Of a DNA stretch of 64,000 nt, positions 16,013 to 26,616 are shown piece by piece. Origin of the DNA: G963667075 sp963667075 (GTDB lineage Bacteria > Pseudomonadota > Alphaproteobacteria > Micavibrionales > Micavibrionaceae); contig OY762938.1 of the NCBI GenBank assembly GCA_963667075.1, forward strand, positions 1,426,001-1,490,000, read 5' to 3'. How positions within the stretch are numbered: the first letter of the stretch is position 1; every line of letters begins with the position of its first letter. The notes under the pieces are model-generated. The model did no database searches and had not been told where the DNA came from. It saw only the letters and a program-made list of their open reading frames with translations. A program made the translations under genes and the position numbers.

Positions 16013-18337
16013 CTAAGCACGTTCATGAAACGTGCGGTTAATAACATCTAACTGCTGTTCCTTTGTCAGTTTAATAAAGTTTACGGCATAACCTGATACG
16101 CGAATGGTGAGCTGCGGGTATTGTTCCGGGTGCTCCATGGCGTCCAGCAAGGTTTCACGGTCAAAGACATTCACGTTAATGTGATGGCCGCCGGCCGTGT
16201 AATCATTGGCTGCAAAATAACCGTCCAGCATGTTTACAAGGTTAGTTATTCTGTCGTTTTCTGTTTTTCCAAGAGCTTTTGGCACAATGGAAAAGGTGTA
16301 GGAAATACCATCTTGTGAATGCTCGTACGGCAGGCTGGCAACGGACATCATAGAGGCTAAAGCCCCTTTATGATCACGGCCATGCATCGGGTTGGCACCG
16401 GGGGCAAAGGGGGCTCCTTTTTTGCGTCCGTCAGGTGTCGAGCCGGTCTTTTTGCCATACACGACATTGGATGTAATAGTCAAAATGGATTGTGTTGGTG
16501 TCGAGCCACGATATGTCGGGTTTTGACGGATCTTGTTCATAAAGACTTCGACCAGCCAGCGCGCTATTGAATCTGCGCGTTCATCCTTGTTGCCGTAGCG
16601 AGGCGCGTCTCCTTCAATTTCAAAATCTGTGGCCAGACCGTTTTCATCACGAAGGATACGCACTTTTGCGTATTTCACAGCAGCAAGAGAATCTGCAACA
16701 ACAGACAGGCCAGCCATACCGCAGGCCATTGTGCGGAAGATGTTTTTGTCGTGAAGCGCAAACATAAGGCGTTCATAGGCATACCTGTCATGCATATAAT
16801 GGATAGTGTTGAGTGTATTCACATATGTTCTGGCCAGCCAGTCCATCATAGGCTCAAAGCGGTCCATGAGGGCATTATAGTCGAGGATATCATCTGTAAT
16901 CGGTGATGATTTAGGCCCGACCTGAGCGCCGGATATTTCATCAACGCCGCCATTAATCGCATAAAGCAGGCATTTGGCAAGGTTAGCGCGCGCACCAAAG
17001 AACTGCATCTGTTTCCCAATGCGCATGGCGGAGACACAGCACGCGATGCCATAGTCATCCCCCCAGTATGGGCGCATAAGATCATCATTCTCGTATTGGA
17101 TGGAAGATGTGTTGATAGAGGTTTCTGCACAGAAGTTTTTAAAACCCTCTGGCAGATTCTCTGACCACAGGACAGTGAGGTTGGGCTCTGGTGCCGGGCC
17201 CAGCGTGTTTAATGTATTAAGGAACCGGAAAGAGGTTTTGGTCGCCATGTGGCGTCCGTCTTCTCCAACCCCGCCAACGCATTCTGTAACCCATGTCGGA
17301 TCGCCGGAAAACAGCGCATCATAATCCGGTGTGCGCAGGAAACGGACAAGGCGCAGTTTCAAAACCAGATGATCCAGTAATTCCTGTGCTTGTGTTTCTG
17401 TGAGTGTGCCTTCGGCCATATCGCGCTCAAACCATATATCAAGGAAGGTTGATGTGCGTCCAAAGGACATAGCCGCGCCATTTTGTTCTTTGACCGCGCC
17501 AAGATAGCCAAAATACGTCCATTGCACAGCCTCTTTGGCTGTGGCTGCCGGTTCTGAAATATCGTAGCCGTAAAATGACGCCATTTTTTTCAGGTCCGAA
17601 AGTGCAGCAATTTGGTCTGAAAATTCTTCGCGGGCACGAATGTTTTCTTCGCTCATCGGCAGATTATCCAAGGAGGTTTTTTGCGCCTCTTTATCTTCGA
17701 TCAGGCGGTCAACGCCATAAAGCGCAACGCGGCGATAATCGCCAATAATACGCCCGCGGCCATACGCATCAGGCAAGCCTGTTATGATGCCAGAGCGGCG
17801 TGCGGCCCTGATCTCAGGGGTGTAGACATCAAAAACGCCCTGATTGTGGGACTTGCGGTATTTTGTATAAATTTCATTGATTTTGGGATCTATCTCATAG
17901 CCGTAGGCTTCAAGCCCGTTTTCCACGGTTCTGATTCCGCCCGCTGGCATCAGCGCTCTTTTTAGCGGCGCATCTGTCTGGAAACCGACAATCTGTTCCA
18001 GATCCTTATTGATATAGCCCGGCCCGTGTGATGTCAGATCAGAGATAACGGACGTATCAGCATCCAGTATCCCTTTTTCTCTTTCTTCTCTAAGAAGACG
18101 GCTTGTGTCTTCCCAAAGCTTTTTTGTTGTTTCGGTGGCTTTTTCGAGGAACGAAGCGTCCCCGTTATAGGGGGTATAGTTCCGCTGTATGAAATCACGG
18201 ACATTTATTTCATGTTTCCATGCACCCGCAGCAAAATTTCGCCAGCCTTGCTCTTTTGTGTTATTTTTTTCTGATAATTTACTTCTTTTTGAAATATTAT
18301 TATGTTCTGTTGTTTTTGATGTCTTTGCTGCACCCAT
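16013..18337 (-). CDS. pflB: Formate C-acetyltransferase (pyruvate formate-lyase)
   Basis: A 774-aa glycyl-radical enzyme converting pyruvate and CoA to acetyl-CoA and formate during anaerobic growth. The adjacent active-site cysteines are Cys433-Cys434 in GIACCVSAMRIGKQ, and the radical glycine is Gly749 in RVSGYAVNF. Length is typical apart from a Lys/Asn/Ser-rich N-terminal extension of about 30 residues before the conserved GWRNFAAGAW. A textbook AGGAGGT lies just before the ATG. pflA follows, but there is no focA formate channel next to it. About 105 nt upstream is TTGAC-GTAAT-ATCAA (18443-18457), an FNR-like dyad with a spacer one base too long. Confidence 0.97.
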   Translation of the reverse strand: MGAAKTSKTTEHNNISKRSKLSEKNNTKEQGWRNFAAGAWKHEINVRDFIQRNYTPYNGDASFLEKATETTKKLWEDTSRLLREEREKGILDADTSVISDLTSHGPGYINKDLEQIVGFQTDAPLKRALMPAGGIRTVENGLEAYGYEIDPKINEIYTKYRKSHNQGVFDVYTPEIRAARRSGIITGLPDAYGRGRIIGDYRRVALYGVDRLIEDKEAQKTSLDNLPMSEENIRAREEFSDQIAALSDLKKMASFYGYDISEPAATAKEAVQWTYFGYLGAVKEQNGAAMSFGRTSTFLDIWFERDMAEGTLTETQAQELLDHLVLKLRLVRFLRTPDYDALFSGDPTWVTECVGGVGEDGRHMATKTSFRFLNTLNTLGPAPEPNLTVLWSENLPEGFKNFCAETSINTSSIQYENDDLMRPYWGDDYGIACCVSAMRIGKQMQFFGARANLAKCLLYAINGGVDEISGAQVGPKSSPITDDILDYNALMDRFEPMMDWLARTYVNTLNTIHYMHDRYAYERLMFALHDKNIFRTMACGMAGLSVVADSLAAVKYAKVRILRDENGLATDFEIEGDAPRYGNKDERADSIARWLVEVFMNKIRQNPTYRGSTPTQSILTITSNVVYGKKTGSTPDGRKKGAPFAPGANPMHGRDHKGALASMMSVASLPYEHSQDGISYTFSIVPKALGKTENDRITNLVNMLDGYFAANDYTAGGHHINVNVFDRETLLDAMEHPEQYPQLTIRVSGYAVNFIKLTKEQQLDVINRTFHERA

Positions 18338-18597
18338 TTTTTACCTCCTGTTCAAGTAAAAACCTTTATCAAAGGATGTTGCACATTACTCCTTCTGTAA
18401 AAGAATCGCCATTATTTTCTGTAGTTTATAACTATAAAAATATTGACGTAATATCAAAACTTCCAAACATTTTAACGACATAGCTTATCGTAAGGGAGTG
18501 GATAGAGTTACTGTTTCTTACAATAGGGATAGAAGCTGGACATCTCTTAACATAAGTTATGGTTGAGGTGTTTTTTTCTCGTTTGATGAGGGAGGCG

Positions 18598-19272
18598 ATG
18601 TCCAAAATGAAAAAAGTTTTAATTGTGCTCTGCGTGCTTATGCTGGGCGGGGTTGCCGCTTATGCGATGAGTGATGTTTATGTTTCTGGTGTTTGGCGTT
18701 ATAAGATGACGGTGACGGTTGAAACGCCGGAAGGGGAGATTTCTGGATCAGCGGTGCGGGAGATTTCTAATTCTGCATCGAGTATCAAAATTATTGATTT
18801 ACCTGAGGCGGGGAACCCTGCCAAGGAGCGGGGCGAGGCGGTCGTGGTTGATTTGGGGCATCGCGGTATTTTGTTTGCCTTGATTAGCTCTGCTTCAGAT
18901 TATGAGTTGTATGAGGCTTTTCCATACAGCAATGGCGGGGGCGGTGAAACAACTGTTGGCGGCATAAAGCATTTTAATGCCCTCAAACTCGGTATGAAAG
19001 CGGCGTTAAAAAAGAATATTCCAAAGATGGTAACCTTTACAGATATGAAGGACCCGAAATCAGTGGTTTTGGTTCGTGGCGGAAAGTTTAACCCCGAAAC
19101 GCAGAAGAGCGAGTTTGTTGACGATTTTGAGAAATTTTTTGGTGCGGGCGTCAGATTAAAATCTGTGACAGTGGAGATTACCGATGAGCCCGTGACGTGG
19201 GGGATAGAGAAATATCTTGGTAAACGTTGTGCGGTAGGACCATACGAATTTAAGAAGGGGAAAACAGAATGA
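18598..19272 (+). CDS. Small exported protein coupled to the RTX gene
   Basis: I do not recognise the family. About 224 aa with a clear signal peptide (MKKVLIVLCVLMLGGVAAYA) and then a soluble, beta-rich domain without cysteines except one near the C-terminus. The ATG at 18598 and the ATG at 18607 (which starts the signal peptide directly) are both possible; a GGGAGG lies just before. Its stop codon overlaps the start of the giant RTX gene by 4 nt (ATGA), so the two are translationally coupled. It may be an immunity, chaperone or secretion partner of the RTX protein, but nothing in the sequence proves it. Confidence 0.75.
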   Translation: MSKMKKVLIVLCVLMLGGVAAYAMSDVYVSGVWRYKMTVTVETPEGEISGSAVREISNSASSIKIIDLPEAGNPAKERGEAVVVDLGHRGILFALISSASDYELYEAFPYSNGGGGETTVGGIKHFNALKLGMKAALKKNIPKMVTFTDMKDPKSVVLVRGGKFNPETQKSEFVDDFEKFFGAGVRLKSVTVEITDEPVTWGIEKYLGKRCAVGPYEFKKGKTE

Positions 19273-22200
19273 ATACAGCCTTAATGAACGCGATTTTATC
19301 AATGGATGCCTACAATCGTGGTTATGATGAAGGTATAGTCTTGTCTGAAAACCAAATTGGAAGAGCAACTATATTAACTACAGAGCTTGATGGTATCACA
19401 GTTAATCTTGATTCTGCTGTTATGGCGGATCCTGTGACAGGAGAACGTTTAGATGATGATATCGGCTTTTATGCTCTAGCCTATAGCTACGATGGTGGCA
19501 CGATCATCTCATTTCGTGGGACGAATGATGTGAACGGCGCATTTGATATACTATCAGGTACGCCTGATACAACCAATGGCTGGCCTTTGGGTAAAGGCTT
19601 CTATGCGAGTGCACAAGGCGAAATGGCGGTTGAATTTTACCGTACAGTTGCTGAATCTTTTGAATTGCCCGGCAGTGAAAATATATACCTTGATGCTAAT
19701 ATCTCCCTGACTGGCCATTCTCTCGGTGGTGGGCTGGCTGGCTATATCGGCTCTCTTTACGATCAGGACGCCCGGTTGTTTGATAGTATGGCTTTTACAG
19801 ATGCGGCTGAGAATACATATGATAAAGCGGTTGAATATCAAGGTTATATTACGGAAGACAGGGTATATAAGACAACTATAGCGACAACAGAAATGTCTTC
19901 TGCAACAATGTATCTTACAGAAGAACAGTGTTATGAGTATTTGTCGAATTCCTTTTACACAGTTCTTGCCGTGGAAGATATAAGAAACTCTACGCCAATA
20001 AAAATCTATGGCGAAGAAAGTATGAGGGATCTGGATGATGTGGGAATAAGTGGGTATCATATTGGTGGAGAATTTTTAGGCTTAACGCCTTGGGGGGCGG
20101 AACCTCCCATTAATGTTCCAGTTGATATCGGTGATGGCTCTGCTTTGGGGGCTGTAGATCTTCATTCTCAAGCGACACTGGTCATAGGTCTGTATGCCAG
20201 AACAGAAATTGAGGCGCAAACGAACTGGAAGCAAGTGTCTTCCCACATGTGGGAGTCTCTCTACGATAATGACTTTGCACAAAGCATCGGCATGGGGCGT
20301 GTCACAGGCACATTAGCAGCCGATCACAAATACGCTGACATCTTGCGCGGTGTCATCGCCTATTCTGCGATAGACGAGGGTACGCCGGTGTTTGGCGATA
20401 CGGGGATACGGGCACTTTATGATGATGCGAATGATTTGGGTGCGGCGTTGACGGTGGCTGGGGCGGGGCATGTGATAGAAACGTTTGCGACCGATATCAG
20501 CAAAGTCTTTGTGCAGTTTGCGGGGCAATTGGCACTGGCCAAGGTTGAGCGCGGGGATCACTCGGAGGCCCTTGCCGGTGTTTTAAAATACGGCAACAAT
20601 ATGCTGATGATAGATCTGGCAGACGCACGGTGGGACGCGATAATGCCAGATAGCAGCGTGAGCCCGCAAAGCCAGATCGTAACGACACTTTTGACCTCTA
20701 CCGGTGCCTATCAGGATTTCCGCAATCTGATGGAGCTTGTCTGGGGTGATAGAGACGTTAATACCATAGACCGTGTTGTCTTTGGTTTAAGTGAGAATGG
20801 TCATTTCATCATACCGGATAAAGCCACTTCAACAGACAAAGTCACGCTGTTCTTTGGCGGGGGGACTGATGATGCAGTAACAGGGGATTCCGGCAATAGT
20901 TTGCTGTATGGCGGGGACGGCGCAGATAATCTGCATGGTGGTGATGGAAACAATATCCTGCATGGTGGTGCGGGAAATGATGTGCTTTTTGGCGGTACGG
21001 GGGATAATCTACTCTACGGTGGTGCGGGTGTGGATAGCGTCGATTATCGGACATCCGGTTTTAATCAAACGGGGGTGCTTGTAAAGAATACGGGAGAGTT
21101 TGAAACGCTGGACAGGGAGAGCCAGTGGCAGATGACTGTACGCTCTTATGATTGTTCCATAGAGGATACCGACACACTCATGAGCATAGAAAACATCACC
21201 CTGACAAATAAATCCGACATCGTCGACATGAGCACTGGCGTTGTCAATTCCGGCCTCATCATTGATGCCGCCGGGGGGGAGTTGGATCAGATTTATTTTG
21301 GGCGTGCGGTATCTTTTTTGGATAATGGTGATGTTCAGGGATATGACTATCGGGGGAATTCTTTTATAGCCAGAAACTTTGAGACCCACCAATTGGTTAC
21401 GTCAGGGAAAATTGTGCATCTGGATGGGCAGTGTGTTGATTATACAGAAGCCTGTTTGCCTGTTGATATGATGATTGATTTTTCCTCTGCCAGTACGGCT
21501 ATGACCTATAATGGCGGGGTGGGACATTATGTTGGCAGTTCTTTTTTCTTGATGGATGAAATAGCCTCTATAGGGGGTGTTTCGAATAATGTAACGCAGT
21601 TCGATGTGATACACGGTACGCAATATAGCGATGTGGTTAATATCGGCTATCTCGGGAATTATTCCTATTCATCAACATTTGATTTTTATGCTGGCGACGG
21701 GAATACGATCGTTAATGCACAAGATCTGGCAGCGCGAGAGCCTGATGCCGGACTGACTATTCATTACCGCGGCGGCCACGATACCTATAATATTGCGGAA
21801 GGTTTAAACAAGATTGTTCTGGATGATGACATTCGCCTGGAGGACATTAGTGTTACAGCCAATAACACGAACTGGACAAACACGATTCTGACGATTGCAA
21901 GGCAGGGGGATAACGGGAGTGACGGCAGTATCACGATTAATGGCTATCGTGAGACGAACCCCTATAATGGCCGCTTCGAGATAGAGCTGGAGAGTGGTGG
22001 CACAATTACGATTAACAGTGCCGGTTATACAATTGAAGGGCGGAGTCAGCAGATAATGTCACATGAAGGGACATGGGGCGTGGATTACTGGACTGGCCGC
22101 GGGGAGGAAAATGAAACATATTATGCCTATGGCGGTGCAGATATTCTCTATGGTGGTGGCGGGAATGACAGGCTCTTTGGTGGCGAAGGAGATGATACCC

Positions 22201-25200
22201 TCTATGGTGGAGATGGGAATGACACGCTCTATGGCGGTGACGGACGGGATGACTTTGTCTTCAAAAGTACGGATATGGCGGGTAATGATATCATCAGCGA
22301 TTTTGAGCTGGGACAGGATATTCTGGATCTGGATGGGGTCAGTATTGTCTCGGAAACGGATCTAGGCTCTTCGATTCAGCTGGAGCTTTCAAATGGAAGC
22401 AGCATAACAATCAAGGGCGTGGATTATGATGACCTTACTGGTGGCATTGGTGATCTCCTGATCAGAGTGCCTGTGCCAAACAGAGCACCAATTGCAATGG
22501 ATGATATATTTAATGATGATCAGGACACGGTGATTGCCGGCAATGTACTGGATAATGACCGGGATCTGGATCAGGATGTATTGACTGTCGTAACAGGGAC
22601 ATATGCGATGACGGCAGGGGGGAGTGTTGTGCTGTCGGCCGATGGGGACTTTGTTTATACGCCGCTTGCCGGGTTCTTTGGGACGGATAGTTTTAGCTAT
22701 ACGGTTGAAGATGGCCAAGGGGGGAGTGATACAGCAACGGTGAGCTTTGTTTTGAATGAAGTTGTGCCGGGTGAAACACCGATTGTGGCACTCTCTGATG
22801 TCACGCTTTTAGAAGATAGCTCTGTTGTTTTGACAACAGCATATCTGGATATTACAGATGCTGATAATACGGCAGGGGAACTGACTCTGACCCTGACCGG
22901 TTTAACAAGGCATGGCAACCTCTTGCGTGATGGCACGGTATTGGCTGTGGATGATACATTGACGCAGCAGGATGTGCTGGAAGGTCTGATTTCTTATGTG
23001 CCTGATCCAGAATTTCATGGCACGGATAACTTCTTGTTCGATGTCACAGATGGTGATCATCCGGTGCCGGGGCAGGTTGTGCGTATAACGGTTGATTCAG
23101 TGAATGATCTGCCTGTTGCGGCTGATGATATGCTCTATGCATTGCAAGGTACAGCGCTGTTTGGCAGCCTGCTTGTCGATAATGGCAACGGGGTTGATGT
23201 GGATTCTGATGGTGATGCGTTAAGTATTCAGGCAGACACGTTCACAACGGCGCAAGGCGCGGCGGTTATTCTGAATGCATCCGGCAATTTCGTGTACACA
23301 GCACTGCCATCCTTTGCCGGACAGGACAGCTTTGACTATACGCTTCTTGATGGGCACGGGGGTTCTGATACGGCGAGTGTTACCGTGATGGTAGACACTG
23401 TGCCAACAAATTATGTGACGGGCACGGCTTCTAATGACTATCTCTCTGGTGTGAACACAGTTGATGTTATAGAAGGTCTGGAAGGCGACGATACTCTAAA
23501 CGGTTACACAGGCGATGATAGTTATATATGGTCTGTAGGGGATGGGAACGACACGATTAGTGAGACGGGCGGTGTTGATCGTCTGGTGCTGCACGGCGTG
23601 ACGGAAGGCGATTTGCGCTTTGAGAAAAGCTCATATAATCTGAAAATTCATGTTAATGACGCGGAAATCATTACGCTTAATACTCAGTTACGCTCGGTCG
23701 AGCAGAATGACAGTAACTATGACTCCAGGCAGATAGAAAATCTTCTGCTGGATGATGGCACGGTGATTGATCTGACGCAGGGTTTACATTTTGATGGGAC
23801 ATCCGGGAATGACTATCTGTATGGTTATGTACTTTTAGATAATGATATGAAGGCATACGAAGGCAATGATACGCTTCGTGGCGGAAGCGGTAACGATAAG
23901 TTTGTCGGTGGTGAAGGGAATGATAAGCTGTATGGTTATGATGGGATGGATGAAGTTTTTTATGCGTCATTATATGAAAACTATACTGTTTCTACGAATT
24001 CGGCTGGTGTGATAACAGTTACCGATAATGTCGGTTTGGAGGGGAGCGATACACTAACTGAGATAGAACACGTCATTTTTGCAGACGGTGTTTATACAGC
24101 GCAGGGGTTTATTTATACAGGGGAGAATCTGCCCGGTAATACCAGACCTGTATCACAGGATGATTTTATTGCAGGAATAGAAGACACTGTTCTGACAGGC
24201 AACCTTTTGCTTGATAATGGCAATGGTATGGATACGGATTCCGATGGTGATATATTGAGCATTGTTGCACAAACGTTGGTGACGGCACAAGGTGGAACTG
24301 CAACAATTTTTTCTACCGGATATTTTATTTATACGCCATTTGAGAATTATAATGGAGAAGATACCTTTATTTATTTTGCTCTGGATGGGAATGGAGGACT
24401 TTCATCGGCGAAAGTCACATTGTCATTGACCTCTGTTAATGATGCGCCTGAAGCGCAGGATGACTCATTTTCAAGCATAAAGGATTTTGATATTGTCGGG
24501 AACCTGCTTGCAGATAATGGCAACGGTACTGACAGCGATATAGATAACGATATATTATCTGTTGTCTCCGGTACTTTTAGTACAATAGAAGGCGGTAGTG
24601 TTGTTGTGAATACTGACGGTAGCTTCGTTTATACGCCTTTAACAGCGTTTGCGGGTACAGATGGATTTAGTTATACATTGCAGGATGGTCAGGGTGGCTC
24701 TGATACAGGAAATGTTAGCCTCTCTGTACAGCTGTCGCTACCCGATAATTATATATATGGGACGCCTTCTAATGACACGCTGAAGGGTACCTCAGAGTCA
24801 GACCAGATTGAGGGGTATGAGGGGAATGACATTTTTTACGGGTATGAGGGGAATGATATCTTTGTATGGTCTATAGGCGATGGGAACGACAATATCTATG
24901 ATACAGGCGGTGTGGATCAGCTGGTGCTGCATGGTGTTGATGCAGACGATATCCGTTTTGTCAGGAACGGCAGTTATGATGTTCGTGTGGAAGTCGGCAG
25001 CGAATATATAGAGCTGAATAACCAGTTCCGGTCAGATTATACTAAAAACACGGCCTATGATTATTATCAGATCGAAAATATAGTGCTGGATGATGGGACA
25101 ACGATCAGCTTGAATACTGATATTGTGTTCAAAGGCACAGCCGGTATTGATACCCTTACAGCGCTTAATCTTCAGGGCACTGAATTGCATGGAGAAGGGA

Positions 25201-25601
25201 GTAATGACACGCTCTATGGTAAAGCTGGTGCTGACCTTTTATATGGTGATTATGGTGCAGATACGCTTTATGGTGCTGTAGGTTCTGATATCTTTGCTTT
25301 TGATGAGGATATTCTGGATATGAATGGTGATATAGTGTCACGTGATGTGATTAAAGACTGGGGCACAGGGGGAGAGACGGATGCTATCCGTATTGAAGAT
25401 GTGCTGGATGGCTTTGTAAAAGGTACATCAGACATAGAAGATTTTATCCAGTCCGTGAATGCTGGAAGTGACAGTATTATTCAAATAGACCGTGATGGCA
25501 CAGGTTCTCAATATAGCTGGCAAGATCTGGTTGAAGTAGAAGGCGTAAACGACCTTGAAATTATGGCGATGTATAATGCGGATCTATTGCAAGTGATTTA
25601 A
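19269..25601 (+). CDS. Giant RTX protein with lipase-like N-terminus
   Basis: A 2110-aa protein predicted to leave the cell by type I secretion. Residues 1-340 resemble a class-3 lipase/alpha-beta hydrolase, with nucleophile Ser151 in LTGHSLGGGLAGY and an upstream IISFRGTND. RTX calcium-binding nonapeptides (GGxGxD) occur at about 525-595 and 950-1010. Four cadherin/VCBS-like modules follow (two at about 1070-1375, two at 1630-1815), each ending in a phrase like DTFSYTxxDGxGG. A paired module (VDVIEGLEGDDTLNGY... to DRLVLHGV and its copy DQLVLHGV) occurs at about 1385-1520 and 1825-1960. The C-terminus looks like a VCA0849-type T1SS signal (DVIKDWGTGGETDAIRIEDV). There is no N-terminal signal peptide. 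No ABC, HlyD or TolC export genes are in the window. Confidence 0.9.
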   Translation: MNTALMNAILSMDAYNRGYDEGIVLSENQIGRATILTTELDGITVNLDSAVMADPVTGERLDDDIGFYALAYSYDGGTIISFRGTNDVNGAFDILSGTPDTTNGWPLGKGFYASAQGEMAVEFYRTVAESFELPGSENIYLDANISLTGHSLGGGLAGYIGSLYDQDARLFDSMAFTDAAENTYDKAVEYQGYITEDRVYKTTIATTEMSSATMYLTEEQCYEYLSNSFYTVLAVEDIRNSTPIKIYGEESMRDLDDVGISGYHIGGEFLGLTPWGAEPPINVPVDIGDGSALGAVDLHSQATLVIGLYARTEIEAQTNWKQVSSHMWESLYDNDFAQSIGMGRVTGTLAADHKYADILRGVIAYSAIDEGTPVFGDTGIRALYDDANDLGAALTVAGAGHVIETFATDISKVFVQFAGQLALAKVERGDHSEALAGVLKYGNNMLMIDLADARWDAIMPDSSVSPQSQIVTTLLTSTGAYQDFRNLMELVWGDRDVNTIDRVVFGLSENGHFIIPDKATSTDKVTLFFGGGTDDAVTGDSGNSLLYGGDGADNLHGGDGNNILHGGAGNDVLFGGTGDNLLYGGAGVDSVDYRTSGFNQTGVLVKNTGEFETLDRESQWQMTVRSYDCSIEDTDTLMSIENITLTNKSDIVDMSTGVVNSGLIIDAAGGELDQIYFGRAVSFLDNGDVQGYDYRGNSFIARNFETHQLVTSGKIVHLDGQCVDYTEACLPVDMMIDFSSASTAMTYNGGVGHYVGSSFFLMDEIASIGGVSNNVTQFDVIHGTQYSDVVNIGYLGNYSYSSTFDFYAGDGNTIVNAQDLAAREPDAGLTIHYRGGHDTYNIAEGLNKIVLDDDIRLEDISVTANNTNWTNTILTIARQGDNGSDGSITINGYRETNPYNGRFEIELESGGTITINSAGYTIEGRSQQIMSHEGTWGVDYWTGRGEENETYYAYGGADILYGGGGNDRLFGGEGDDTLYGGDGNDTLYGGDGRDDFVFKSTDMAGNDIISDFELGQDILDLDGVSIVSETDLGSSIQLELSNGSSITIKGVDYDDLTGGIGDLLIRVPVPNRAPIAMDDIFNDDQDTVIAGNVLDNDRDLDQDVLTVVTGTYAMTAGGSVVLSADGDFVYTPLAGFFGTDSFSYTVEDGQGGSDTATVSFVLNEVVPGETPIVALSDVTLLEDSSVVLTTAYLDITDADNTAGELTLTLTGLTRHGNLLRDGTVLAVDDTLTQQDVLEGLISYVPDPEFHGTDNFLFDVTDGDHPVPGQVVRITVDSVNDLPVAADDMLYALQGTALFGSLLVDNGNGVDVDSDGDALSIQADTFTTAQGAAVILNASGNFVYTALPSFAGQDSFDYTLLDGHGGSDTASVTVMVDTVPTNYVTGTASNDYLSGVNTVDVIEGLEGDDTLNGYTGDDSYIWSVGDGNDTISETGGVDRLVLHGVTEGDLRFEKSSYNLKIHVNDAEIITLNTQLRSVEQNDSNYDSRQIENLLLDDGTVIDLTQGLHFDGTSGNDYLYGYVLLDNDMKAYEGNDTLRGGSGNDKFVGGEGNDKLYGYDGMDEVFYASLYENYTVSTNSAGVITVTDNVGLEGSDTLTEIEHVIFADGVYTAQGFIYTGENLPGNTRPVSQDDFIAGIEDTVLTGNLLLDNGNGMDTDSDGDILSIVAQTLVTAQGGTATIFSTGYFIYTPFENYNGEDTFIYFALDGNGGLSSAKVTLSLTSVNDAPEAQDDSFSSIKDFDIVGNLLADNGNGTDSDIDNDILSVVSGTFSTIEGGSVVVNTDGSFVYTPLTAFAGTDGFSYTLQDGQGGSDTGNVSLSVQLSLPDNYIYGTPSNDTLKGTSESDQIEGYEGNDIFYGYEGNDIFVWSIGDGNDNIYDTGGVDQLVLHGVDADDIRFVRNGSYDVRVEVGSEYIELNNQFRSDYTKNTAYDYYQIENIVLDDGTTISLNTDIVFKGTAGIDTLTALNLQGTELHGEGSNDTLYGKAGADLLYGDYGADTLYGAVGSDIFAFDEDILDMNGDIVSRDVIKDWGTGGETDAIRIEDVLDGFVKGTSDIEDFIQSVNAGSDSIIQIDRDGTGSQYSWQDLVEVEGVNDLEIMAMYNADLLQVI

Positions 25602-25864
25602 GATTTATCTAATCTGTATTAGTTGAGATTTAATCTGACATTCTTTACAAACTGCAAAGGAAAGAAAGGAATGTCATCATGAGCAGTTATATCTCTCATT
25701 GAAAAGAAATATTCTGCGCCAAACCAATTATCCAGATTGCATCCGATTACGTGATTAATATTGACGGAGAATGTCGTCAGCAAGTCATTGATTTTTTTAG
25801 ACTTTCTGGTTCTGGGATATTGAGTTCATATAAAGTTGGTCCTAATAAACAGAAACGCCTCTGT

Positions 25865-26464
25865 TTACACAGCTCGGATAAAAGCGCGGCGCATGGGCGT
25901 GAATTTGAAGGCGCTTCTACTCCATTTTATGGTCATGTAGAGCAGGAATGTGCCAAGCATGACGTCTGCAAAATCGGTTTTTTCGGATTCTCTTTTTTGC
26001 CGTTCTTTTGTTCTTTGCCAGTAAGCCGCCTGACGTTTTAGATATTCCTGACGTTTTCTTTCTTCTTCCAGTTTTTCTTCTTCCTGCACTTTCTGATAGC
26101 GTAGGAGAGCCATAGCGACGATCTTCTGATCAGCTTTCAGCTCAATCATGCGCGTATCAATGGCACTTTTTGCGCTTTCTGTCATATCGGCAGAAATTTC
26201 TGTCATGGGATCGTTTGTCCCATGTGTTTTAAGCAGGCTGTTGTGTTGCTCTTTTATATCTTCATATTCTTTGCAGAGTGCAGCCAGAGTTGGATCAATG
26301 CTGCTGTATATGTCGATTTCAGCCGTTTTTTGCTCATGGGAGAGCGCAGAACGTTCTTCTTCTGGCAAAAGCGTATCAATTCTTTTTGCCATTTCATTCA
26401 TAACGGATTGTAATGAACGAACGTTCTGCTCTTTTATAGTGCCTCTTCCCACTTTGTCACCCAC
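25865..26464 (-). CDS. Hypothetical coiled-coil protein
   Basis: I do not recognise this 199-aa protein. It starts at GTG 26464. Residues about 110-160 are a strongly charged Glu/Lys/Arg helix (EEEKLEEERKRQEYLKRQ), probably a coiled coil. A short hydrophobic stretch (MLGTFLLYMTIKW) near the end may be a membrane anchor. The gene stands alone: the RTX gene converges on it from the left and the ankyrin gene diverges to the right. The 260 nt between it and the RTX gene hold only an 8-bp inverted repeat (25636-25676) without a T run. Confidence 0.6.
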   Translation of the reverse strand: MGDKVGRGTIKEQNVRSLQSVMNEMAKRIDTLLPEEERSALSHEQKTAEIDIYSSIDPTLAALCKEYEDIKEQHNSLLKTHGTNDPMTEISADMTESAKSAIDTRMIELKADQKIVAMALLRYQKVQEEEKLEEERKRQEYLKRQAAYWQRTKERQKRESEKTDFADVMLGTFLLYMTIKWSRSAFKFTPMRRAFIRAV

Positions 26465-26616
26465 ACAATTAACTCAAATCACACACAATAGATTTATTTC
26501 TTGATGACATAATATAGGTAAAATGTGAAAACTTTGTTAATTTATAATGCCTCTTTTATGAAATAAACGTACAATATGCCCCGAAATAGGGCTTTGAAAG
26601 TGCTTTGAGGTGTTTT

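Noticed and set aside
18443..18457. FNR-type box upstream of pflB
   Set aside because: TTGAC-GTAAT-ATCAA has a 5-nt spacer, where FNR sites have 4 nt between TTGAT and ATCAA. It may be a degenerate site, but I do not call it.
25636..25676. Terminator after the RTX gene
   Set aside because: TGACATTC/GAATGTCA pair well but the loop is 25 nt and no T run follows.
25751..26041. 96-codon plus-strand frame after the RTX gene
   Set aside because: Half of it is antisense to the coiled-coil gene, and no start signal is visible. A small real gene cannot be fully excluded.
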